A stretch of DNA of 64,000 nt, from NCBI GenBank assembly GCA_963922875.1, contig CAWUJH010000001.1:124001-188000 (forward strand), in the 5' to 3' direction. Shown here piece after piece: positions 44,764-52,893 of this stretch; the first letter of the stretch is position 1; every line of letters starts with the position of its first letter. The position numbers were made by a program, and so were the translations under genes. The notes below the pieces were generated by a model, which was given only the letters and a program-made list of their open reading frames with translations, was not told the DNA's origin and ran no database searches. The stretch comes from Ketobacter sp963922875. GTDB lineage: Bacteria > Pseudomonadota > Gammaproteobacteria > Pseudomonadales > Ketobacteraceae.

Positions 44764-45873
44764 TTACCAATTGTGGAATAGAATTTCTATGGCGGCCGTA
44801 ATCGATGCAACCCCGGAAAAATTGTTTTCCCGTTCGTAGGCGTACTCCGGGATAATATCAATGAAAAACCAGTCTTTATACACTTTACTTCGGTAGAACA
44901 CGCTGAAGTAATAAGTATTAACATGAGGATCCGATAAGCTATTACCAAAAACACCAAACTGATATTCAACTACTTCTCTTGCTGATAGGGTTTGAAACAC
45001 ACTAAATTGTTGCCCCATCTCCAAAGTATCATCCTCGTCACGCCAATCAAACGATGTTCTGGCCCGAAACAAATATTCATCAAACAGCAAACGATCAAAT
45101 GACATATCAAAGGCGTTATGGATGCCATTAGAATTCCTCCATTCTGCCCGCGCCCTCATATCAAGATCCCAGAATTCGCCAAGTTTAATTTCGCGTTCAG
45201 CCTTCAGGCGGATAAAGGGGTCTGGCGGTAGTTTTACCTTAATACCACCACTAATTTTGGCTTGCCACTTATCTCCTTCATTGGCTAAATTTCGCACCAA
45301 ACCCGCCAATAATGATTGCTCCTCACTGGGTAATGCAGACTGACTTGGGCGACTTCTCTGTTCAAGGGATTCCGTATCATCATCGTCTTGATACTCCACA
45401 ATTAATCGATAACGGCGTTTGGTACCCGGCAAATCCAAACGGAACTTATAATCATACACCGGCTCAAGTTTGCCACCCTCCAGCCATTGCTGGCTGGTTC
45501 GAATTGAGAGGTAAGATTCATTATCATGAGAGTAATGTTCTTTGCCCGCAAAATACCGATCCATAATGCGACCTAAGCGTGTCACCGCCTCGGATATCGA
45601 CTCGCGGGATTTTTTCAAGTAGTCGACACTAGCATCTAAATACCCCCTATCCTGAGGCACATAAATATCACTCATTGAGGGATAATCTAAAAATGGATCG
45701 GAGTTTGAAGAATCCTTATCAAGGTTACTAAACGAAGGGATATCCATAGCGACTTCCCCTTTAACGTGGAAACCCACCATTAAAAGTATCAAAGCGCCAA
45801 GAATATGCCTTAAATTAAGCGCTGGGAAACACATCCAAAGGTTTAGGTTTTTCGATCCCATAACCTTGCGCAA
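44764..45873 (-). CDS. Predicted outer-membrane/envelope beta-rich protein of the YfiR-kinase operon
   Basis: The product of up to 369 residues has a hydrophobic export segment (LRHILGALILLMVGFHVKG) and a low-complexity Ser/Asp stretch. Alternating beta-strand patterns typical of outer-membrane barrels follow (YDYKFRLDLPGTKRRYRLIVEY, AEWRNSNGIHNAFDMSFDRLLF, YFSVFYRSKVYKDWFFIDIIPEYAY), ending in tryptophan (EILFHNW) as many barrels end in an aromatic residue. I recognise no enzyme motif. The start is uncertain: TTG 45873, ATG 45861 or ATG 45834; all lie inside the 3' end of the regulator gene, so the genes overlap by 20 to 59 bases. Confidence 0.72.
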   Translation of the reverse strand: MRKVMGSKNLNLWMCFPALNLRHILGALILLMVGFHVKGEVAMDIPSFSNLDKDSSNSDPFLDYPSMSDIYVPQDRGYLDASVDYLKKSRESISEAVTRLGRIMDRYFAGKEHYSHDNESYLSIRTSQQWLEGGKLEPVYDYKFRLDLPGTKRRYRLIVEYQDDDDTESLEQRSRPSQSALPSEEQSLLAGLVRNLANEGDKWQAKISGGIKVKLPPDPFIRLKAEREIKLGEFWDLDMRARAEWRNSNGIHNAFDMSFDRLLFDEYLFRARTSFDWRDEDDTLEMGQQFSVFQTLSAREVVEYQFGVFGNSLSDPHVNTYYFSVFYRSKVYKDWFFIDIIPEYAYERENNFSGVASITAAIEILFHNW

Positions 45874-47506
45874 AGTCTACCCCAATTTCCTGTAATTTTT
45901 CTTTAATTGCATTATTTTCAACAAATTCTGCCACTGTTAAAAGATTAGCACTATGAGCAATTTTGTTGCAGGCTTCAACGATGGCTAGATCCATGGGATC
46001 CGCCAACATATTACGCACAAACCCGCCATCTATCTTTAGTACATCTACTGGAATAGCTTTCAGATACTCAAAGGAGCTCATTCCAACACCAAAGTCATCT
46101 AGCGCAAAACGGAAACCCAGCTCCCGAATCTCGGCAATAAAAACAGATGTCCGCTGAATGTTTGCAATAGCCGTTGTCTCAGTTATCTCAAAGCACACTT
46201 TTTGTGGCGGAATTCCTGCTTTTTTTACACTGTCTCTAATAAACCCGTAAAATGTTTCGTCGTTCAGCGATGAACCAGAGAGATTAATAAAGTAGAATCC
46301 GGAAACACACCTGTCATTGTCGATACTTTGCCTGACATAATCAAACGCATGCTCGATAACCCAGCGGTCAATTAAGGTCATCATACTATAACGCTCGGCT
46401 GCTGGCAGGAAAAATCCTGGTGCGATGATATTGTCGCCATCTTGCATTCGTACCAAAAATTCATAATTAAGACTATCGCTGCGCAACCCCACAATAGCCT
46501 GAATATGCAAAACAAAAGCATCAGAGTCCAAGGCTTGTCTAATTCTAGCGGCCCACTGCATTTGTTCCCGCCGGAAACTCACACCTTCATCCTGCAAATC
46601 ATAAACCTGAATATTGCTAAGGCCTTTATCTTTTGCCACATAGCAGGCCATATCAGCGCTTGCCATTAACTCTTCCAAATTCAAACTGGCACGATTAACC
46701 CTTACCACACCAATACTGGACGAGACTCGAATGGATTGATTCTCCCACGTAAACTTCGATTCACTGATAGCCTCAAGTATATGCTTTGCCATTGCTTTCG
46801 CTTCATCTATTGAGGAATCAAACAACAGTATGCCAAATTCATCCCCCCCCATTCTTGCCACCAGATCATATTCACCCAAACAACCTTGCACTAAAGCGCC
46901 GGTATGTTTCAGTAAAGCGTCACCCCCTAGATGCCCATGAATGTCATTGATTAACTTAAACTGATCGATATCTAGGTACAGTAATGCGTGCTCTCTATCA
47001 TTATCCAGACAATGATCCAATATATATTGCAATTGACTCTTAAATTCATCGCGATTGATCAGGCTGGTCAGTACATCATGATGAGCTAGATATTTTGCCT
47101 GCTCTTCCGCTTCAATCCGGGCATTACGCTGTTCCACTTCACGCAATTCTCGCTCAACCACCGGCACCAACCGCGCCAGATTGTCTTTCATAATGTAATC
47201 CTGCGCACCCGATCGCATGGAATTCACCGCCACATCATCGGAAATAGCACCCGACACAACGATGATGGGTAAGTCTGGGCACAATTTTTTGGTTAGCTGC
47301 AAAGCATCGGCAGAACTAAACTGAGGCATACTATGATCCGTAACCACCAGATCCCAATCTTCGCTATTGAGGCATAGCTCCATAGAGCTTGCAGTTTCCA
47401 CCCGTTTAAAGCGACAGGGAAGCCCACCTTTTCTCAGCTCACGTATTAACAATAGCGCATCATCTTCTGAATCATCGACAATTAAAACTCTTAGCTGACG
47501 CTTCAC
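45815..47506 (-). CDS. Response regulator with GGDEF and EAL output domains
   Basis: The 563-residue cytosolic protein has a receiver (about 1-120; acidic DD at 11-12, phospho-acceptor Asp57 in VVTDHSMP, Lys107), a GGDEF domain (about 140-300) with intact ARMGGDEFG, and an EAL domain (about 310-560). The EAL box reads EFL, but the other catalytic residues are present: NLSG, EITET, DDFG, LKIDG, VAEFVE and QGYG. Both c-di-GMP synthesis and hydrolysis are possible. It sits 89 bases downstream of the histidine kinase gene, its likely partner, and overlaps the envelope-protein gene. Confidence 0.92.
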   Translation of the reverse strand: MKRQLRVLIVDDSEDDALLLIRELRKGGLPCRFKRVETASSMELCLNSEDWDLVVTDHSMPQFSSADALQLTKKLCPDLPIIVVSGAISDDVAVNSMRSGAQDYIMKDNLARLVPVVERELREVEQRNARIEAEEQAKYLAHHDVLTSLINRDEFKSQLQYILDHCLDNDREHALLYLDIDQFKLINDIHGHLGGDALLKHTGALVQGCLGEYDLVARMGGDEFGILLFDSSIDEAKAMAKHILEAISESKFTWENQSIRVSSSIGVVRVNRASLNLEELMASADMACYVAKDKGLSNIQVYDLQDEGVSFRREQMQWAARIRQALDSDAFVLHIQAIVGLRSDSLNYEFLVRMQDGDNIIAPGFFLPAAERYSMMTLIDRWVIEHAFDYVRQSIDNDRCVSGFYFINLSGSSLNDETFYGFIRDSVKKAGIPPQKVCFEITETTAIANIQRTSVFIAEIRELGFRFALDDFGVGMSSFEYLKAIPVDVLKIDGGFVRNMLADPMDLAIVEACNKIAHSANLLTVAEFVENNAIKEKLQEIGVDFAQGYGIEKPKPLDVFPSA

Positions 47507-47595
47507 TTTTGTATCCTCACAATTAACTAAAGGCTAACTAGCTTTTTAAAATTCAGTCCTTAAAATTATTCAAACAAACATTACTCATAACTCTA

Positions 47596-49032
47596 TTACG
47601 ACAGAGTGAAATAGAATGTAGCTCCCTCCCCCGGGGTAGCATCGGCCCAAATATTGCCACCATGGCGTTTTATTATCCGAGCAACAGTGGCTAAACCAAT
47701 TCCAGTACCGCTGTACTCTGAGTCACTATGCAAGCGCTGAAAGGCACCAAACAATCGATTTGCATAGCGCATTTCAAACCCAGCACCATTATCTCGTATA
47801 AAATAAACCCCGTGTTTAAGACCTATTTCGATATTTGGAGCAGTGCATTTACGAGTATATTTCCACGCATTTTCTATTAAATTTGCCATCATTACTTTGA
47901 TCAAGCGAACATCTCCAGCCACTCGCATGTCTGGTTGTATTGTCACCTGAGTCACCGGTCGAGGATGCTGCTCTACTTGTTCCGCAACCAATTCCGCCAC
48001 CAGGTCAGATAAATCTACATCTGTAATTGTCATTTCCTGGCGAGCCACATTGGATAAATTCATCAAACAATCAATCAACTCACTCATTTTTTCCGTAGCC
48101 ACCCGAACCCTAGCCAAGTACAAGCGCCCTTCTTCGTCCAACTGATGTTCATGATCTTCTAATAGCGCCTTACTAAAACCATCGACTGCACGCAGTGGAG
48201 CTCGCAAATCATGAGATACTGAATAACTAAAAGCTTCTAATTCTCGGTTGGTAGCCTGTAGTGCTTCAGTACGTTGATTAACCTTGTTTTCCAAATCTAA
48301 TTTATGGTTCATTAGATCATTATCCCGCTGCTCAATGGCATTAAGCATTGAGTTAAAACTGTCCACCATCATACCGATTTCATCTTCACTCGTTTTTACT
48401 GCACGCACGGAATAGTCACCTCCCAATGCAATTTTTGCAGCCGTTTCTGCCAACTGCGTTAAGGGTGCTGTGACAGCCTTCTGCAATAATACCGCCACCA
48501 GAAATGACAACGCCGAAACCACTACCAGCCCAGTTAACAATAAGTAAAAGTAACGATCCACATGACGTTCAACTGAACGAGTATTGGCACTAATAAAAAC
48601 GCTGCCGACTATTCGGTTTTCTGAAAGAATATTTTTCTTAAAAAAATAAGAATGGTTATGAAACCCTTCAGGGTTAGACTTGGGGTTCGTTGGGCAGGCA
48701 GGAGCTCCCATGGATTCACCATCGGATTGTACCAATAGTTGATTGCTTTCATCATACACACAAACCACATCGATGGTTTCATCAAAGTCCAAACTATTCG
48801 CACTTTCCTGCAAAGTTTTAATATCCTTAAACACCAAGGCAGCTTCAAATTGAGCGTCAGCCACCTGTTGCATCGTTTCAATTTCATGGCTTAGCTGATC
48901 TTTTGCACGCGAACGCTCATTAGACATGGTGAAAATTCCTATCAGGATCACCACAGCAGCAATAGTCAATAAAATAACGAGGGTCAGCTTTTGGCGAATT
49001 TTAAGATGCATCAAAGGAAGCAAGCTCATCAC
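47596..49032 (-). CDS. Membrane histidine kinase with YfiN-like (CHASE8) sensor
   Basis: The 478-residue protein has membrane helices at about 12-33 and 165-188. The periplasmic region between them (AQFEAALVFKDIKTLQESANSL, VCVYDESNQLL) resembles the sensor of YfiN/TpbB diguanylate cyclases. A HAMP domain (190-240) and a coiled coil follow. A HisKA domain with VSHDLRAPLRAVDGF and a HATPase domain (NLIENAWKYTRK, IRDNGAGFEM, TGIGLATVARIIKRHGG) replace the GGDEF domain of YfiN. Its start overlaps the yfiR-like stop (ATGA), so sensor and periplasmic partner are coupled. The regulator downstream is the likely phosphorylation target. Confidence 0.92.
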   Translation of the reverse strand: MMSLLPLMHLKIRQKLTLVILLTIAAVVILIGIFTMSNERSRAKDQLSHEIETMQQVADAQFEAALVFKDIKTLQESANSLDFDETIDVVCVYDESNQLLVQSDGESMGAPACPTNPKSNPEGFHNHSYFFKKNILSENRIVGSVFISANTRSVERHVDRYFYLLLTGLVVVSALSFLVAVLLQKAVTAPLTQLAETAAKIALGGDYSVRAVKTSEDEIGMMVDSFNSMLNAIEQRDNDLMNHKLDLENKVNQRTEALQATNRELEAFSYSVSHDLRAPLRAVDGFSKALLEDHEHQLDEEGRLYLARVRVATEKMSELIDCLMNLSNVARQEMTITDVDLSDLVAELVAEQVEQHPRPVTQVTIQPDMRVAGDVRLIKVMMANLIENAWKYTRKCTAPNIEIGLKHGVYFIRDNGAGFEMRYANRLFGAFQRLHSDSEYSGTGIGLATVARIIKRHGGNIWADATPGEGATFYFTLS

Positions 49033-49550
49033 TTAACCTCCCTGGCCAACTGCAATAAACGAGAACTTATTTGCAGATTAACGTCGCGCGCTTTTTGCAA
49101 ATTGATATCAAAGCGAATTTGGCGACCATCCCGCAATAATTGAATAATGCCACCCGCTTCCAGAAACCCCCGGCTATCAGCGATCGTGAGTATCGGGCTA
49201 TTGGCCGTCGCCGCAATTATCTGGGCCGAGTATTTGCTGGAATCACTGTAGATCAGATGACAGCCGTCAATCTCTTCCAGGGCATTGACGCTTTTGACTT
49301 TGAGTTGGTATCCCCTTACGTTTTTGCCACTGATTGAGGCCATTTCGCTGGCCACTTCGGGACTTTTAAACACGCACAGGTAAAACTCTCCGCCCGCCTG
49401 CTCCGTAGACTCCGGCCAGAGTACATATTTTGTAAAATTGTAAGTAAAGGCTGCTTTAAGCTTTGTTTCGGTCTCTGCGGATACATTTTGGTTGGCCAAA
49501 AGCCACCCAAGAAGTATTACAACAAAACATCGCCACACCAATAACCCCAC
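49029..49550 (-). CDS. YfiR-like periplasmic regulator
   Basis: The 173-residue protein has a signal peptide (ending NQNVSAE) and the YfiR/DUF4154 domain: KLKAAFTYNFTKYVLWPES, FYLCVFKSP, YQLKVKSVNALEEIDGCHLIYSDSS, ILTIADSRGFLEAGGIIQLLRDG, IRFDINLQKARDVNLQISSRLLQLAREV. In Pseudomonas YfiR represses the membrane cyclase YfiN. Here the next gene is a histidine kinase with a similar sensor, so YfiR probably controls a kinase. The GTG at 49550 has no spaced ribosome binding site; AGGAG lies eight bases before a TTG at 49541, which may be the real start. Confidence 0.87.
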   Translation of the reverse strand: MGLLVWRCFVVILLGWLLANQNVSAETETKLKAAFTYNFTKYVLWPESTEQAGGEFYLCVFKSPEVASEMASISGKNVRGYQLKVKSVNALEEIDGCHLIYSDSSKYSAQIIAATANSPILTIADSRGFLEAGGIIQLLRDGRQIRFDINLQKARDVNLQISSRLLQLAREVK

Positions 49551-49729
49551 TCCTGAACTTCCCCTGGCAAATAACTGCTGTGACCTCCTGAGAGATAAAA
49601 ATCACCCAATTAAAATATTAGCAGGCTATTTAAGTAAAATAGGTAGAACCTTCTAAATTTTCACTCTATTAATATTAAGGTAGGTTCACCAATGGGACGG
49701 GCTATAACTTAAATCGAAGGAGCTTTCGA

Positions 49730-50035
49730 ATGAACGCCGACAACATCGCCAACTTATTACTACAACCTATTGATACTCTTGGCTTTTATTTAGGACGCTA
49801 CGGAATCACAAATGCTGTAAACCGACACAACCTGATTGCGCTCGCAGTGACAGAGAAAGAGCATTGGACCGGGGAGCTGGAAATACTGGAAATGAGGGCA
49901 AGAATTCGCAAACGGAAATTAACCCTTGCCAGCCACAAGCTAGAGAAAGAGATCAGTACTTGGATTAATCGTAATGCACCTAAACCTGTTGCCAACCGAT
50001 TTAATAAGCTGTTGAGCAGTCTACACGCAGCCTAG
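49730..50035 (+). CDS. Hypothetical 101-residue helical protein
   Basis: The product is basic and helical (WTGELEILEMRARIRKRKLTLASHKLEKEISTWINR) without signal peptide or membrane segments. A strong AAGGAG site lies seven bases before the ATG, supporting a real gene. Family and function are not recognised. It is convergent with the Rrf2-type regulator, separated by nine bases. Confidence 0.6.
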   Translation: MNADNIANLLLQPIDTLGFYLGRYGITNAVNRHNLIALAVTEKEHWTGELEILEMRARIRKRKLTLASHKLEKEISTWINRNAPKPVANRFNKLLSSLHAA

Positions 50036-50044
50036 TCGCAACTA

Positions 50045-50521
50045 TCATAAAGGTACAGATAACAGCTGACGCTGCGTCAGACGGGCAATGATGGCTTCAA
50101 GATTGTAGTGAACTCCGGCACTGAGATTACCCATATCCGCCAGGGAAATCGTTTCCAGAATCTGGGTCAACAACGCGTTTAACGTTGGCATATGGGATTC
50201 CACATCGCAGCCGCCGGATAGCTCACAGCCACCGTCATCATCGCAACACTCAGTGATCGCCAAAGGGCCTTCTACCGCGATAACAACCTGCGCAATACTA
50301 ATCATTTCCGGAAGGCGCGACAGCTGGTAGCCCCCTTTTGCACCACGGGCCGATCTTACTAATCCAGCGGCTACCAAATGACGCATAAGTTTGCGAACAG
50401 TCGGCAAAGACAAGCGGGTAGAATCGGCAAGCTGTTCCATACGCTGCAACATCGCCGGCTGTTTAGCCAAACGATTCATAATGACCAAGGCATAATCTGT
50501 CATCTTTCCGATCCGCAACAT
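50045..50521 (-). CDS. Rrf2-family SUF iron-sulfur assembly regulator
   Basis: The 158-residue protein is a winged-helix Rrf2 regulator: MTDYALVIMNRLAKQPAM at the N-terminus, a recognition helix region (RLSLPTVRKLMRHLVAAGLV, ARGAKGGYQL) and a cysteine cluster (CCDDDGGCELSGGC) suited to holding an iron-sulfur cluster. It is divergent from sufB, and palindromes in the shared promoter region (50574-50616) are probable operators, so it likely represses the suf operon when clusters are sufficient. It is related to IscR, but the context suits the SUF-specific regulator. Confidence 0.88.
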   Translation of the reverse strand: MLRIGKMTDYALVIMNRLAKQPAMLQRMEQLADSTRLSLPTVRKLMRHLVAAGLVRSARGAKGGYQLSRLPEMISIAQVVIAVEGPLAITECCDDDGGCELSGGCDVESHMPTLNALLTQILETISLADMGNLSAGVHYNLEAIIARLTQRQLLSVPL

Positions 50522-50573
50522 GGTGCAAAAGCTCCTGTCAAATCCTGAATGCTCGCCTTATCCTAGCTGAAAG

Positions 50574-50617
50574 AATACTAAAATGGTATTGATTTTAATG
50601 TCTGAGTATTTTACTCT
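50574..50617 (+). promoter_or_regulatory. Predicted suf promoter with two palindromic operators
   Basis: A -35-like TTGATT (50589-50594) and -10-like TACTCT (50612-50617) are 17 bases apart. AATAC-N7-GTATT (50574-50590) touches the -35 element, and GAGTA-TTT-TACTC (50604-50616) covers the -10 element. Both are perfect inverted repeats in the region between the Rrf2 gene and sufB. Confidence 0.5.
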
Positions 50618-50674
50618 GCCTTAGATAGAAACAATCTCAAAAATTTACCCTTCTTTCCGTGTGGAGAAGTCATC

Positions 50675-52120
50675 ATGACTGATGGCAATCAAATAGACGC
50701 CCTTATTAAGCGCGAGTATAAAGCGGGCTTTATAACCAACATAGAATCCGAAACTCTACCCCCAGGGCTCGATGAATCGGTGATTCGGGTCATTTCTGCG
50801 AAGAAGCAAGAACCGGAGTGGATGTTGGAGTGGCGCCTGGAAGCCTACCGGCATTGGCAAAAAATGACGGTTCCCACTTGGGCGCATGTAAAACACCCAG
50901 CTATAGATTTTGATTCTATCAGCTACTATTCGTCGCCAAAATCAAAATCTGACGGTCCTAAGAGCCTTGACGAAGTGGATCCGGAAATCTTGGAAACCTT
51001 TGAGAAATTAGGTATTCCTCTGCATGAAAGAGCAAAACTGGCCGGCGTTGCCGTAGACGCTGTTTTTGACAGCGTGTCTATTGGAACCACATTCAGAGAT
51101 GAATTAGCCAAAGCGGGGGTAATTTTTTGCTCTATCTCTGAAGCCATTCAAGAGCACCCTGAGCTGATAAGAAAATACCTCGGCAGCGTTGTGCCAAAAC
51201 AAGACAATTTTTACGCCGCCTTGAACTCCGCAGTGTTTAGCGATGGCTCATTTGTGTATATCCCGAAAAACACCCGCTGCCCAATGGAACTATCTACCTA
51301 TTTCCGGATTAACGAACTCAACACGGGGCAATTTGAGCGTACCATTATCATCGCTGATGAGGGTAGCCACGTCTCCTATCTGGAAGGCTGCACTGCGCCA
51401 ATGAGAGATGAAAACCAACTTCATGCGGCCGTAGTTGAACTGGTAGCGCTAGGTAATGCTGAAATCAAATATTCCACCGTCCAAAACTGGTATCCCGGTG
51501 ACGAGAATGGTAAGGGCGGTATTTATAATTTCGTCACCAAGCGCGGAATCTGCGCTGGTGCCAATGCAAAAATTTCCTGGACTCAAGTAGAAACAGGATC
51601 AGCCATTACTTGGAAATATCCCAGCGTAGTACTAAAGGGCGACAACAGCGTAGGCGAGTTTTACTCAGTGGCATTAACTAATGGCCACCAACAGGCTGAC
51701 ACTGGAACCAAAATGATACATCTTGGGAAAAACACCAAAAGCACTATCGTTTCCAAAGGTATATCTGCAGGTAAAAGCCAAAATGCTTATCGTGGTTTGG
51801 TACGTATTTCGCCGCGCGCTGATGGTGCCCGCAACCATACCCAATGTGATTCTTTACTGATTGGCGACCAGTGTGGGGCCCACACCTTTCCCTATATAGA
51901 AAGTAAAAACTCTGACAGCATCCTAGAACACGAAGCCACTACCTCAAAAGTCAGCGACGACCAACTGTTTCTCTGTCGGCAGCGCGGCATTGATGAAGAG
52001 AAGGCGGTTTCAATGATCGTCAATGGATTCTGTAAAGAAGTGTTTAAAGAATTACCCATGGAGTTCGCTGTAGAAGCTGGCAAACTCCTGGAAGTTAGCC
52101 TTGAAGGGGCCGTAGGATAA
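50675..52120 (+). CDS. sufB: Fe-S cluster assembly scaffold protein SufB
   Basis: SufB is the scaffold of the SufBCD complex on which iron-sulfur clusters are built. The 481-residue protein shows YKAGFITNIESETLPPGLDE at the N-terminus, MTVPTWAHVKHPAIDFDSISYYS, FIYIPKNTRCPMELSTYFRIN-like region, EGCTAP and the terminal KTSKVSDDQLFLCRQRGIDEEKA with a conserved cysteine. A GGAG site lies eight bases before the ATG. It is the first gene of sufBCDSATE, with six bases to sufC. Confidence 0.98.
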   Translation: MTDGNQIDALIKREYKAGFITNIESETLPPGLDESVIRVISAKKQEPEWMLEWRLEAYRHWQKMTVPTWAHVKHPAIDFDSISYYSSPKSKSDGPKSLDEVDPEILETFEKLGIPLHERAKLAGVAVDAVFDSVSIGTTFRDELAKAGVIFCSISEAIQEHPELIRKYLGSVVPKQDNFYAALNSAVFSDGSFVYIPKNTRCPMELSTYFRINELNTGQFERTIIIADEGSHVSYLEGCTAPMRDENQLHAAVVELVALGNAEIKYSTVQNWYPGDENGKGGIYNFVTKRGICAGANAKISWTQVETGSAITWKYPSVVLKGDNSVGEFYSVALTNGHQQADTGTKMIHLGKNTKSTIVSKGISAGKSQNAYRGLVRISPRADGARNHTQCDSLLIGDQCGAHTFPYIESKNSDSILEHEATTSKVSDDQLFLCRQRGIDEEKAVSMIVNGFCKEVFKELPMEFAVEAGKLLEVSLEGAVG

Positions 52121-52126
52121 TCAACC

Positions 52127-52882
52127 ATGAGCAATACATCACCGCTATTAGAAGTTAAAGATCTGGTCGCTGCTGTGGATGGCAAAACCATCCTTAACGG
52201 CCTTTCGCTGACGGTTAATCCAGGCGAAATCCACGCCATTATGGGGCCTAATGGTTCCGGTAAAAGCACGCTAAGTAATGTTCTAGCCGGGCGTCCTGAT
52301 TATGAAGTGTTGAGTGGAACAGTGCAGTACAAAGGCAAAGATCTACTGGAACTTAAACCTGAAGAGCGTGCGCGAGAGGGTATTTTTCTAGCCTTCCAAT
52401 ACCCCGTAGAAATACCTGGGGTGAGCAACATGCATTTTCTTAAAGCCTCCGTTGATTCTATTCGCAAGCATCAAGGTTTGGCAGAACTCGACACCCCCAG
52501 CTTCATGAAGCTAGCCCGCGAGAAATGTAAAGATTTAAAATTAAAGCCCGAGTTTCTAAAACGTGGTGTGAACGAAGGGTTCTCCGGTGGCGAGAAAAAA
52601 CGTAATGAAATTCTGCAAATGGCATTGCTGGAACCGCTGTTAGCCTTGTTGGATGAAACCGACTCTGGACTGGATATCGATGCCCTGCAAATTGCCGCAG
52701 AAGGCATTAATGCCCTTAGAAACGCACAACGTGCCATCATTTTGGTTACCCATTACCAGCGCTTGCTAAATTACATTGTGCCCGATTACGTTCATGTGTT
52801 GGCGGGTGGGAAAATAGTGAAATCGGGCACCCGAGAGTTGGCCCTGGAACTGGAAGATAAAGGTTACGGCTGGATTCAATAA
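52127..52882 (+). CDS. sufC: Fe-S cluster assembly ATPase SufC
   Basis: SufC is the ABC-type ATPase of the SufBCD scaffold; it energises cluster assembly and is not a transporter. The 251-residue protein has Walker A GPNGSGKSTLSNVLAG, a Q-loop (FQYPVEIPGV), the signature FSGGEKKRNEILQMALLEP, Walker B LALLDETDSGLD and the switch histidine in LVTHYQRLL. All are typical of SufC. Confidence 0.98.
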   Translation: MSNTSPLLEVKDLVAAVDGKTILNGLSLTVNPGEIHAIMGPNGSGKSTLSNVLAGRPDYEVLSGTVQYKGKDLLELKPEERAREGIFLAFQYPVEIPGVSNMHFLKASVDSIRKHQGLAELDTPSFMKLAREKCKDLKLKPEFLKRGVNEGFSGGEKKRNEILQMALLEPLLALLDETDSGLDIDALQIAAEGINALRNAQRAIILVTHYQRLLNYIVPDYVHVLAGGKIVKSGTRELALELEDKGYGWIQ

Positions 52883-52893
52883 CGGTAGATATC

